Source: Spisula solida (lineage: Eukaryota; Mollusca; Bivalvia; Venerida; Mactridae). Taken from it: 64,000 nucleotides of DNA. This document shows, one piece after another, positions 45,803-57,295 of this stretch (position 1 is its first letter; each line of letters starts with the position of its first letter). The notes beneath the pieces were generated by a model, which worked only from the letters and a program-made list of their open reading frames with translations, was not told the origin of the DNA and did not search any database. The stretch spans positions 17,735,130-17,799,129 of the forward strand of contig OX365949.1 in NCBI GenBank assembly GCA_947247005.1, given 5' to 3'. The position numbers and the translations under genes are program-made.

Positions 45803-47690
45803 AACATACACACGTTATATTCCATTCACACTAAGGACAACATACACACGTTATATTCCATTCACACCAAGGACAACATACACACGTTATATTCCATTCA
45901 CACTAAGGACAATATACAAACGTTATATTCCATTCACACCAAGGACAACATACACACGTTATATTCCATTCACACTAAGGACAATATACAAACGTTATAT
46001 TCCATTCACACCAAGGACAACATACAAACGTTATATTCCATTCACACCAAGGACAACATACACACGTTATATTCCATTCAGAACAAGGACAACCTACAAA
46101 CGTTATATTCCATTCAGACCAAGGACAACATACAACCGTTATATTCCATTCAAACCAAGGACAACCTACAAACGTTATGTTCCATTCAGACCAAGGACAA
46201 CATACAACCGTTATATTCCATTCAGACCAAGGACAACATACACACGTTATATTCCATTCAAACCAAGGACAATATACACACGTTATATTCCATTCAGACC
46301 AAGGACAATATACACACGTTATATTCCATTCAAACTAAGGACAACATACACACGTTATATTCCATTCAAACCAAGGACAACATACACACGTTATATTCCA
46401 TTCACACTAAGGACAATATACACACGTTATATTCCATTCAAACTAAGGACAACATACACACGTTATATTCCATTCAAACCAAGGACAATATACACACGTT
46501 ATATTCCATTCAAACTAAGGACAACATACACACGTTATATTCCATTCAAACCAAGGACAATATACACACGTTATATTCCATTCAAACTAAGGACAACATA
46601 CACACGTTATATTCCATTCAAACCAAGGACAACATACAAACGTTATATTCCATTCAAACCAAGGACAATATACACACGTTATATTCCATTCACACTAAGG
46701 ACAATATACACACGTTATATTCCATTCACACTAAGGACAACATACACACGTTATATTCCATTCAGAACAAGGACAACCTACACACGTTATATTCCATTCA
46801 AACCAAGGACAATATACACACGTTATATTCCATTCAAACCAAGGACAATATACACACGTTATATTCCATTCACACTATGGACAATATACACACGTTATAT
46901 TCCATTCACACTAAGGACAACATACACACGTTATATTCCATTCAGAACAAGGACAACCTACACACGTTATATTCCATTCAAACCAAGGACAATATACACA
47001 CGTTATATTCCATTCAAACCAAGGACAATATACACACGTTATATTCCATTCAAACCAAGGACAATATACACACGTTATATTCCATTCAAACCAAGGACAA
47101 TATACACACGTTATATTCCATTCAAACCAAGGACAATATACACACGTTATATTCCATTCACACTAAGGACAATATACACACGTTATATTCCATTCAAACT
47201 AAGGACAACATACACACGTTATATTCCATTCAAACTAAGGACAACATACACACATTATATTCCATTCAAACTAAGGACAACATACACACGTTATATTCCA
47301 TTCAAACCAAGGACAATATACACACGTTATATTCCATTCAAACTAAGGACAACATACACACGTTATATTCCATTCAAACTAAGGACAACATACACACGTT
47401 ATATTCCATTCAAACCAAGGACAATATACACACGTTATATTCCATTCACACTAAGGACAATATACACACGTTATATTCCATTCACACTAAGGACAATATA
47501 CACACGTTATATTCCATTCACACTAAGGACAATATACACACGTTATATTCCATCCACACTAAGGACAATATACACACGTTATATTCCATTCACACTAAGG
47601 ACAACGTACACACGTTATATTCCATTCAGAACAAGGACAACCTACAAACGTTATGTTCCAATCCGACCAAGAACAATTTAACAACGTTAT
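45803..47690 (+). repeat. 36-bp satellite, about 52 copies
   Basis: Unit ACACGTTATATTCCATTCAC + ACTAAGGACAACATAC with variants AAACCAAGGACAATATAC and GAACAAGGACAACCTAC. Two plus-strand frames stay open throughout only because the unit is 36 bp and stop-free (NIHTLYSIHTKD; TYTRYIPFTLRT). No signal, splice or family evidence supports a protein. Confidence 0.95.
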
Positions 47691-47960
47691 ACGAGGGGTG
47701 ATACATAACCGGATTATTTCGCTTAATACAACACTATAAAATACAGCAACATTACCAATGGTTGATTGGTACGTTTGTCCGAATGTATAAAACTGTATAA
47801 GCATAAAACAACACCATAGATAAATGCTGAACAGCGCATATAAGTATCACAAAATAAATATAATAATTTTGCTTAATTAACAACACCCTCGTAATATGTT
47901 GTACACTTACATATTGTCTGGTTACAATGAGATTCCGAACAAAGGATTTTGAACTTCAAT

Positions 47961-48170
47961 CAATAAAATATCAAAGTATTCGACCCTTTCAAAATATCTC
48001 TATGCGTACAATTATTCTTCGTCGAAATGGCTAATGCAATCGCTTATGTCTTTCATAATATTTTGTTAGCACTGGCATTTTGGACGGGGTGGTTGGGGAA
48101 CGCATTGCGCTCCTTGTGGTTATTAGATGTAGAGATTTTGAACGGGTCGACAACAATGGTATTTTATTGG
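47961..48170. mobile_element. Foldback MITE family K, copy 2
   Basis: CAATAAAATATCAAAGTATT / CGACCCTTTCAAAATATCTC and complement, same centre as 39760-39940. Confidence 0.65.
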
Positions 48171-48359
48171 TAGAATTTCAAAGTCTTGTGTTCTATGCTA
48201 ATGATCGTTCAAGTGTGATAAATTTAGGTTACAATCATTCATGTTAGTCCACACTTTAAATGCATGGAGACAAAGTCAAACTATATCACTGTGTCGTGTA
48301 AGGGCCATCGTTGCATTGATGTAAGTTGAAACAACGAAACTGCAAAGTGAGATGCTGAA

Positions 48360-48490
48360 AACAAGAAACAACGAAATGACGATAGTGAAAAGTCGATGCG
48401 ATTTCGTATTTTCACTATCGCACTATCGCTGTTTTCACTTTCGTATTATCGACTTTTAACTATCGTTCTATCGACTTTTCGCTATCTACG
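48360..48490 (+). repeat. Degenerate ACTATCG/TCGACTTTT repeats
   Basis: Repeated CGACTTTTCACTATCG in both orientations across about 130 bp. Confidence 0.55.
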
Positions 48491-48543
48491 CATTGATGAT
48501 CCTAAAGGAACACCGTGTAATATGCATGTAGTTATGCACCAGT

Positions 48544-48795
48544 CAATTGAAACCACGGCCTCCAATCCCGGGGAATAGCGGGGATTTTTACTCCTGCCCC
48601 CAACGACCATTCAGATGGAATCATCCGCAAATTGCCCCCCCCCCCCTCTATAGTTCACGGCTTTTAGTATATTTTCCTGCTATCTGGGCGCGAATTAAAA
48701 GTCCCGCGCTCAACCGGCAATGCCGGGACATCGAAAAGGTGAAAACAAGGGATCCCCCCCCCCCTTGCCCGAGGTTGAGGCCGTGGTTTCAATTG
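48544..48795. mobile_element. MITE with perfect 19-bp ends
   Basis: CAATTGAAACCACGGCCTC (48544-48562) and exact complement (48777-48795). Two poly-C tracts inside. Confidence 0.8.
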
Positions 48796-49207
48796 CCAGG
48801 TGCATCACATTAACATGTTCCTATGCCTTAAATGTATCCTGTGAGTGACATAAAGGTATAAAGCTATTACAGGATATATTATAATATTATTATAGATACA
48901 GGATGAAAGTCATATTCAAGCAACGTCGTACCTGAACACCATCAATATACATATTGGGTCTTTTGGCAGAGATATATAAGAATAATAGTAACACAATGCT
49001 CGATCGATTTTGACCTACATACAAGCGTTTGGTATAACGTCCAGATCTACACCAGGTCTTGTGCGGCTATGTGTCAGACACCGGACAAAGGAATGTACAT
49101 GTTTTTGTGCCCCTTTCCAAAAGCTAAAGGTTTCCATTATACAAATGTTTTGAACATTATGTGCGTTTCGCATATGATAATCGCGTTTGTGCATTTTGAC
49201 AGCTAGT

Positions 49208-50419
49208 TTAATTCCATATAATTGACACATTAAAAGCATCGGCGAATTCCATGTTTTGGAATTTGGATACCGTCGTTCCATTAGCATACATAATAACGGT
49301 GGTTTTCGCCGGGGTTTGTGGCATGTTTGTGTTGCAGTTAATGTCGTAATCTGTGTTCCAAGTAACAAGGAACCAAGATTTGCTCGAACAAATTTCGGCA
49401 GAGGTCTTACTGACGAAAAACCTTCGTCGGCGATTACTTAGTCCATAAATACTGAATTCGTTGACTGATGTTGTAGAACTAAGATCCGACCATGTGTTAT
49501 TCATCAGCCTTGTGTGGGAAAACCAGTTGTTCTTCGTACTTCCGACGCCGTTAAATTGCATAAACGCAACGACGGCATTGTTTCTGAAAACTTCTAACCT
49601 GACCTGACTTATGTTATAATCCTGCCAACTGTCTATCATTGTATCTCTATATATGTAGCTTGAACTTGCGTGCTTATCTGTTTCCCAGCTACCAATAATG
49701 GCGTCGTCACCACCGGCTTTCAATTCAAATATATTCATCCATCCTTTCTTAATACACCTGCTTTCAACATTAGTCCAAAGCCCGCTGGATATTTGACAAA
49801 ATGGTTGACTTTTCTGTAATAACCTGTAACCGTCACTACATGATACCTCTCCGATCACGTGGGTAACGTTATACCTCGTCAGCATATAAGTTATGACGTC
49901 ATCATTCGTCGGACTAGAACAGTTACATAATAACGTAACACTAGTCCATTCACCATTGACTTCACATGTACTGATTGCATGCTTCGAACCATCAATGCAA
50001 TTATATCGCACTTTAGCTCCAATACCGTACATGTTGCCGCGTATTTCCGAATCTAGGTGAGTCGCAGGTGCTCCGCAATGTTTGGCCTGGCATGTATCAC
50101 TAACCACGCCGGTGCTTTTACTGGCTTCACAATCTAGAGCCACCAGCATGTCATGCTCTAGTACGAGTTCCGGTTTCTTGTGCAGATACGTATCTGGTTC
50201 CGCGTCGAAGACGCTAGCGTTAGTTCCATAAATCATACATAACTTAAGTCGGTAATAATATTTTGACCAGACACATTTGATATCTGTATTACAAATATCA
50301 ACACACTGCTTGTTCGACTGTTTCATAAACTGATCCAGCATTCCGGGTTCATACTGAATGTTAACCGCGGTACAAATCCCAACACACAAAAGTAAGTAAA
50401 TGGTGAGGTTCAGCCACAT
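49208..50419 (-). CDS. Secreted PAN/sushi-domain protein, single exon
   Basis: An uninterrupted frame of 403 residues with TAA at 49208-49210. I chose the Met at 50419 because MWLNLTIYLLLCVGICTA is a good signal peptide. An in-frame upstream ATG at 50479 would put 20 charged residues before it. Residues ~19-97 look like a PAN/apple-type domain (CVDICNTDIKCVWSKYYY, then LKLC). Residues ~115-165 are a CCP/sushi domain (HCGAPAT, VRYNC, GEWTSVTLLC). Residues ~167-222 are a second, CCP-like module (VSCSDGYRLL, GLWTNVESRC). Residues 227-403 form a domain I do not recognise by name (WMNIFELKAGGDDAI, QVRLEVFRNNAVVAFMQFNG). No transmembrane segment is visible, so it is probably a secreted adhesion or lectin-like protein; the ligand is unknown. 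Confidence 0.8.
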   Translation of the reverse strand: MWLNLTIYLLLCVGICTAVNIQYEPGMLDQFMKQSNKQCVDICNTDIKCVWSKYYYRLKLCMIYGTNASVFDAEPDTYLHKKPELVLEHDMLVALDCEASKSTGVVSDTCQAKHCGAPATHLDSEIRGNMYGIGAKVRYNCIDGSKHAISTCEVNGEWTSVTLLCNCSSPTNDDVITYMLTRYNVTHVIGEVSCSDGYRLLQKSQPFCQISSGLWTNVESRCIKKGWMNIFELKAGGDDAIIGSWETDKHASSSYIYRDTMIDSWQDYNISQVRLEVFRNNAVVAFMQFNGVGSTKNNWFSHTRLMNNTWSDLSSTTSVNEFSIYGLSNRRRRFFVSKTSAEICSSKSWFLVTWNTDYDINCNTNMPQTPAKTTVIMYANGTTVSKFQNMEFADAFNVSIIWN

Positions 50420-50794
50420 TGCGACGTCCTTCAGCCTGGCATTCCGCTTGTCAGCCCAAACGTTCGTCCGCCTGGTCATCTGCCCGTCCGTCCGTCCGTG
50501 CTATTCCACTAACATGACGAATACGCTAACAAACAACCGAGTCATGTTCTAACTTCACCATTTTATCACATAGGTGATCATGATAAGATTATTCAACCTC
50601 AGTCTGTACCTAATATGTTATAATGATCCGTTATCTCGACAGACCGAGGTCTTTTTGCATTGGCACTATGCTAACAATAACGACAAAAACAAAACCGTTT
50701 AAATAATAAAAAAAAAATCTGGAAATTATTCTAAGGCTAAAATAAAGAAATTGTGTTTTTCTGGTAACCCATCCTACCCTAAACCCCATTTTAT

Positions 50795-51152
50795 CGTTCG
50801 GTTCTTTCGTTCGTTCGTTCGTTCGACAGAGACACTCGTAATTGCGTAGTCCATTGTTTTGCCCTGTATGATTGGCTATGATATCCGGCTTCGATGGTAG
50901 AGGCAGAAAGTGTGTTTGATATGGGTGCGCTACCCTAGCACTTTTTGAAAAATCGCCTTGGTTCATTAACGTGCCCGGTGTACAACTTCGATGCATGCGA
51001 AATTACCTCTAGGTTTCCAACAAGTTCATCTCTAGTTGAGAAACGCTGTTCAAACAGCGTTTTAGAAATGGCGAAGTGCCCCGGCCGAGAATCAAACCAT
51101 AAATCGCTCGATTCGAAGACAAGCGCGTAATCCACTCGACCCACCGTGCAAC
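50795..51152 (-). repeat. SINE with tRNA-like head and (CGAA)n tail
   Basis: Minus-strand head GGGTTGCACGGTGGGTCGAG, box B-like GGTTTGATTCTCGG. Body ACACCGGGCACGTTAATGAA shares the ACACCGGGCAC-TTAA-GAACC core with 55615-56040. The tail is (GAAC)n at 50805-50827. Confidence 0.65.
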
Positions 51153-51734
51153 CCGTTTATATTGCTTAATGCTATCTGAAATAACATGTGTTTCTGCTAC
51201 AGATAAATTCGAAAATGAATTTCGTTAACTTGGAAATAAGCGTAAGCTTTAACAAATAGTGTTCATTTAGCATATACATGTAATATACTGAGATGAGCAT
51301 GCATTACCAACAAACGAAAGATACAAATAATATTCGTATAACCAAAATATCCAGATAAAAAGTTTAATTAAGATCAAAGATCGAATTATTTTCCGACTTT
51401 TCTATCCTATCATTTGTAATCACATTATCTGAACCCCACATTGTTATATATTTGGCCTCAGAAGTACTTTGGCTGGATATTGTTACATTAATTATTGACA
51501 CATGTTTAAATGGACGTATTAATCAGGATATTGTGGGATTTGCTTCTGGTAAACGATATTGATACCACGCAAATATTGTAATAAAGCAGTTTTCTTAATT
51601 ATTTATCAATATTCACCTGTACTAGAATAATAAGAATGACAAGTATTGTTACACTGGATACCCAGTGACGCAGGTACATGCTGCATAATTTAACAAACAT
51701 TTATTTTAAGATTTCATTGAAAGTCACAGGAAGC

Positions 51735-51985
51735 GTTACTAATTGTAATTGTATCGTAGTTATGACGGAAAAGAGTGTCGTTACTACAATACTGCACTGG
51801 AAAAGAGTGCAATAACTGCACTACTGCAATAGAAAATAGTGCAATAACTGCAATTATTAATTGTAATTGTATCTTAGTTATGACGGAAAAGAGTGCCGCT
51901 ACTATAATACTGCACTGGAAAAGAGTGCAATAACTGCAATACATCACTGGAAAGGAGTGCGATAACTTCAATACCGCACTGGTGG
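51735..51985 (+). repeat. ~120-bp tandem duplication with nested 30-bp repeats
   Basis: TAATTGTAATTGTATCGTAG recurs about 122 bp later. Within each unit, CTGCACTGGAAAAGAGTGCA + ATAACTGCAATA repeats. Confidence 0.8.
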
Positions 51986-52624
51986 TGTGTCTTTTACCAT
52001 TTCACCCAACACGCCCTCAGTTTAAGTATGATATAAAACATACAGAGAAGAAACACTCCGATATCGTATTTTATCATACCATGTCACGATAGGGTAACCG
52101 TTCCCCATCTATAAAATTCTTTGGAAAGATATTGATTTCTCTAAATATTATATTTCTTGGAATTGAAATCAACAACGAGCATCTATTCCATCTAAGAGGA
52201 AGCATAGAAGCGCCACATCGAGTGCAGGGGGTCTCGGTTTATACGGTCCGCATTATACCAAAGACGAAATAAAAATGGCACCAATAGTTCCTTTACTGGA
52301 CGTTCAGAAAACAGGGAAACTAGCTTCTACTCTCTCATACCTTCATGGCGATAGCTAACATCAGGAATGAGGTGTCGAAAGTTATTAATATGATCGGGAA
52401 AAACATGCTACAAAAATATAGTAGTATAAATATACGTGTACATAACAGGTCTGTACATAACGTACTAATTCAAACTAGTCTAGAATCATTATTAGTATCA
52501 ATTTGGTGATCTGACCAAAGCTAAACATTAGCATTCTCATCTCCCAGCGCAGACATCATCAAAATCAGCTAACCAGTGGTGTATGAGACTGTCGTGTTTT
52601 CCATACGCGTTCATTCGCGTTCAT

Positions 52625-53505
52625 TATAATAGCGACTTTATTTATAGTGGATGGCATATTTGGTTCTAGACCAATTTTCAATATGTTCCACATCAACATG
52701 GGATATATACAATCATTTACAGGAATACATGATAATAATGAGCAAAAGACAACATAACAACAAAACTCATGGAGTCAATAATAAAGATGCAAAACAAAAC
52801 AAAAACACAACAGCACGATGTTGAGGTAATGGTATAAAATAATTGTGATCTACAAAATGTTACTTTATGTGGCCAGAGTACATCCACTGTAAATAAGAGT
52901 TTTTTTTAATTGTTTGAGTGTTTTTGAAGTACGTATTTGTTTTGGGATGACATTCCAAATGACTGGCCCTGGATAATTTAAGGACTTGCGGTAGAATTCA
53001 AGCCGTGGTTTAGGAATTGTAAGTTCACAATTGTCAGTTGATCTGAGCTGGCGATCTGAGTGTTAGTAGTTTTGGTTAAATGTGAATTTCGAATGAAGGT
53101 ATTCTGGGCAAATATTATTTAGTGACTTGTATATCAAATTATCAATATGGCCTTTTTAGAATACCGTCCGAGAAAGTCATCCACTTGAATTCTTTAAATA
53201 ATTCTGCAGATGGTGCATCAAATTTCTTATGAAGAATAATTCTGGCTGCACTTTTTTGGAACTTCAGAACAGTGTCTAACAGTTCTCCGCTGCAGTTTCT
53301 CCATACTGTACAACAGTAGTCAATGAGGGGCAATACAATGTATGTACGCATTGAAAAACATTTTCCTAGAGTGGATGTTTAAGAAGCTTTTGATTCTTAG
53401 GAGAAGATATAGATACCTATTGCACTTCTTAAGAGTTCTGTTGGCCAGAACATGTGCACTGGAACGTAATGGTGCGGTCACATGTCACGCAAGTATATGA
53501 GCACA
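52625..53505 (-). mobile_element. 5'-truncated non-LTR retrotransposon (CR1/L2/Jockey-like)
   Basis: The minus strand encodes the reverse-transcriptase C-terminal region: NAYIVLPLIDYCCTVWRNCS (53290-53351), LKFQKSAARIILHKKFDAPS, then after a frame break IYKSLNNICPEYLHSKF, RKSLNYPGPVIWNVIPKQIR and a stop, then a ~300-bp 3' UTR. No endonuclease or catalytic YxDD region remains, so it is dead on arrival. Confidence 0.8.
53142..53351 (-). pseudogene. Reverse transcriptase C-terminal fragment
   Basis: 70 codons from MRTYIVLPLIDYCC to FSDGILKRPY. Homology continues in another frame below 53150, so a frameshift has broken it. Confidence 0.8.
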
Positions 53506-53509
53506 TTTA

Positions 53510-55610
53510 CTTTTAGAGAGTGACATGCCAAGCATCAAAGGGATGTGCACTCGTTAATCATTATTAAACTAACTGGTGCCGTACTAACTGACCTTATCAT
53601 AACACTCTCCTACTGGAGTTTAAACCTTCAATCTTCCGCTACCAAGGCATGTGACTTAACCAGAGACACTGTCTGTGGCCGTGATAGGTTCTTCAGATGT
53701 GCCATAATAGCAAGTTATAGGTACACCTGAAGTTCGTTTACCTTGCATAGCGCTTCGAAGCACTTTCCATTGGAGGTATTCCATGCCTTCTATATTTAAT
53801 TGAAGGGAAGATAACCGAATAAAAGCGCTCGGTAGCACTTTGCTCAAAGCAACGGATCTCTGCGTTTTCGATTTGTATTTAGACACTAACCGTGGTATAT
53901 TTATACATATTTTATTGAGTGCCTTAGTCCACAGGTAACTGTTTCATTGACAAAGACTAAAAAATAAGTTTTCTTAAATATATCTGAATTTACACCAGTA
54001 TTAACTAAATGTTTATTAAAACAAAATGCACCTCAGTGACTGTCTGGTCAATTTCCCGTCAAATGAACATTTCTGAGAAAAACATAAAATCCATATAAAA
54101 TATTTTTTGTTTTACCCTTTATCAATGATACAATTACCTGTGCCTAAGCCTACATTTTAATTGGAACCTGATCTACGTATGACGCACGTTGGAACTCAAA
54201 TAGATCACAACAGGACGTAGAAAAGTGAAACTGTAATAAACTACACAGTAAACATAATTATAAATGTATACTGTTAATAAAGTAACCCAAAGCAGCACAA
54301 TAAGGATATCAGAAAACCTTTTTTTTCTAGCACTGATTAATAATTAATTAATTTCATACAGTATTTTGCGTAAAACTTAAAAATAGATATTTTTATTATA
54401 GGACACACAAAGCAGTATCGCATGGGTAACAATTTATAAAGTTTACTTAGTTATTTGCATTTCGTTTGAATGACATGTAATAAATGATGGAGAAAGGTAT
54501 ACATGTATTTGCTGGGAAACGGACAAGACAAACGCGGAGGTACATTTTGTTGTTCATGATATATGGCGAATCAGTGGATTTATAAACTATTTTAGGTACT
54601 TACTGAACAAAAAACACAATTTTGCATTTAAAGCATGATGTATTTTATCTCAATCAGCTCTAATTCATCGTTTAAACTTCGATTATTACGGTTTGAAAGT
54701 TCATAGAGGCGATATAAATAAGGGTAAATAAATGCCCGTGTAAAATTTACCTATGCTTTGCAGTGTCGTTAACTTTAAAAGTCGTTGAATACTCAAATGT
54801 GAAAAAGACTTATCTTTAAACCAGTTGTCTGGCTAAGTATGCGTATACATGCTCATAAATTGTGTTTTAATAACCTGACCAATGGACATATTATAAACAT
54901 AACCCGCAACAAAATGTATGCATATTGATTTTATATTGCTTAAATGTGCCAACATTTTGTTTCCCGGAGTCTTATCTTTTACGATCATTTTATAACTTTG
55001 GTCACATTGGACAAAATACAATTTATCACATAACCTGCGGTCCAGGAGTGCCGTAAATATAGTTCGGCACTCCCAGACTGTGCAATAAATATGTAAATGA
55101 GCTTCAATCCATGCATTGATCCGTCAATGACGTCAGGATAATATCAACGTCGCCAATGTACCGCTGAATTTTGGCTGAAACATATGCAGCGAACATCATC
55201 CTTTTAAAGAATAATGAGCGTTTTCTAATGTTATGTGATAAATAGAATCTTACATTCGTGCTCATTACATACGAGTTTTATTAAACTCGTCAAAAAAAAC
55301 AATGGAGCTGTTGTCTGTGAATTGGTTATGCCACTCAAAAAATATTTTAACTCAGAACTTGAAATCGAATTGGCAACTGGCATCAAACGAATATGGTACA
55401 TAAAAGATGATTGACCAGAACGCCGCTTTGCAGGGTGATAATGCGGTTGATGGCTATAGTCTTGGTCTGTGATGATCGTGAGGTTGAGAGTAAGGGTGAT
55501 TTTGACATCGATGGTGGTAGTGAGGGAAGTTGTTTGGGTGAGGGTGATGGATCCACACCATGTAATCCGACACAGTTCGGGTGATTGGTGTGGCACAGCG
55601 TTATCTATAT
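53510..55610. other. Unannotated intergenic DNA
   Basis: No gene, RNA or repeat I can support across about 2.1 kb. Confidence 0.4.
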
Positions 55611-55614
55611 ATAA

Positions 55615-56040
55615 GCGGATTTAGCTTAGTGGTAACGCACTTGGCTGTCCATCCATAGGTAGTGGGTTCAATTCCTGGCATCGGAACTTGACATTTCTGA
55701 AATATTTATAATATTTCGCGCTATATCTGGCCGTGTGGTCTAGTCTGCAAAGTATCTGGAAGTGCCAGGAAGCTGTGTATCGGTGCTATACACCGGGCAC
55801 ATTAAAGAACCAGGCTGTCTATTCGAAATAAGAGCTAGGCGCACTTCTGCAGCGCCAGACATGTCTGTGTCTAATGTCTCTCTCTCCCTTCATGGGGCTT
55901 TCTCTGAGTCTGTCCCTCTGAATCTGCACTGGTAGAGGATGCACCTGCGCCCTTGTGACTGCAACACAATTATGTAAAGTGTCTTTGAACGTGCGTTCGC
56001 ATGAAAAAATGCGCTATTTAAATCTGGTATATTTATTTTA
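55615..56040 (+). repeat. Full-length tRNA-derived SINE
   Basis: Head GCGGATTTAGCTTAGTGGTA with box B AGTGGGTTCAATTCCTGG. The central core is ACACCGGGCACATTAAAGAA. The 3' part is TGCACCTGCGCCCTTGTGAC, and the tail is GCGCTATTTAAATCTGGTAT. Fragments of the same family at 19958-20036. Confidence 0.75.
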
Positions 56041-56153
56041 TCTCCAGACTTTGCTATTTGGAATGTGTCCCAGAAGATCTCTGATTACGTACATGTATAA
56101 TATTATGTAAACGTTTGCATTTTGACAAGCGTCATCCGAGAGTATCATGGTGC

Positions 56154-56574
56154 CATTGCGGACCCGGCGTAGTAACGCCCCCCTAAAATCGCCAAAGTAA
56201 AGTCAATTCATTTGTTGTATCACACTAAATCACATATTTAAAGTCATTTTTGTTCTGCTTTCTGCGCGCGCAGCGCGCAATTAACATTTTCCACTAACCA
56301 TAGACACTTCGATAGACTCTCTGCGGCCCCGTTATTCAGGTCGAACTTTGCGATTCTGATGTATCGCTCTTTTTGCACATTGATTCTCTTTTCGATGCAT
56401 TTAAGACAACAAAGATGGCTGCGTATTAAATGGAGCTACCGGGGTGATTCGCCCCCCTGGACCCCCTAGCAGGGCTTTGCCCTGCATCCACCAGGGGCCC
56501 TTGCGGCCCCCTGGACCCCCGCTCATTTTTCATTTCACGCCCCCCCCTAACACTAAATCCTGGATCCGCCCCTG
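56154..56574. mobile_element. Non-autonomous hAT-like element
   Basis: The right end complement CAGGGGCGGATCCAGGATTT is a typical hAT terminus, and the left end CATTGCGGACCCGGCGTA is a diverged partner. The interior holds the GC-rich CCCCCTGGACCCCC segment common to such elements. No transposase. Confidence 0.55.
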
Positions 56575-56579
56575 AATAT

Positions 56580-57260
56580 ACCCGTATACGTACGTAGAGT
56601 TGTATCTTTTACACATTCAATTTAAATCTGCCGGTTTAAAGGTACATGTTTTATCTCGCATATGACGTAATGTACGAATACTCGTATAATTACATAATCC
56701 AGTATTTATGTTTTCAGCTTGCTTTTCAATTGGTTCATCTTTTACTTCCTGTTCTAAAATTACATATGAGTTTTACGTATATTTAGTGACATTTAATACT
56801 ATTTAACGAAATGCTTCCCGTATGCCATTATTAAGTTTAATCAGGGTTCGTAATAAGTTATTTTCCTGAGCACACGTTTGTTAACTTCTTTGAGTGTTTT
56901 AAGAATTTGTGATTTTACCAAATGTAGTATAGAGAGGTACTTAAACCATCTTACTGATATGGTTCAAACGTTAACGAGACTGAGTGTAAAACATCATTGA
57001 TATAAATATGACACGGGAGAAACCCTTATCAACTCCTGGGGTACTTTACCCTTAAACTTACTACAAATCTGACATTAAGATGTCTCTGGATGTAATTCGT
57101 GACTGTTATAATAATAACGTACATATCAGCGATCATTTTACTTGGTTATGTGAATATGTGTACGTATACATTTAAGTGGATTGATGAATTCGAAGGATTG
57201 TTGAAGCATGTGTGATATAAAGTGTTGATACGGTTAAGGATCGTTTCCGTACTTCAGTTG
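56580..57260. other. Upstream region of the TRIM-like gene
   Basis: AT-rich, no TATA box or initiator I would defend. Confidence 0.4.
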
Positions 57261-57268
57261 AAAGATAC

Positions 57269-57295
57269 ATGGAGTGTTCGGTCGTAATGTCATAA
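57269..57295 (+). promoter_or_regulatory. Short uORF overlapping the TRIM-like start codon
   Basis: ATG at 57269 opens an 8-codon frame that stops at TAA 57293-57295. The last A of the stop is the A of the main ATG (TAATG). If the mRNA leader includes it, translation of the TRIM protein would depend on leaky scanning or reinitiation. The transcript start is unknown. Confidence 0.4.

Noticed and set aside
45719..47701. 660- and 644-codon open frames as a repetitive protein gene
   Set aside because: Both frames are open because the 36-bp unit is stop-free. There is no signal peptide, intron structure or family similarity, and variants are not constrained in either frame.
49015..49368. 117-codon minus-strand frame overlapping the PAN/sushi gene
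   Set aside because: Out-of-frame shadow of the real gene with no domain.
55615..55685. Intact tRNA gene
   Set aside because: Box B is good but the acceptor and anticodon stems do not fold, and it continues into a SINE body.
57274..57294. Upstream extension of the TRIM-like protein
   Set aside because: The extension begins with GTG, not ATG; the first in-frame ATG is 57295.
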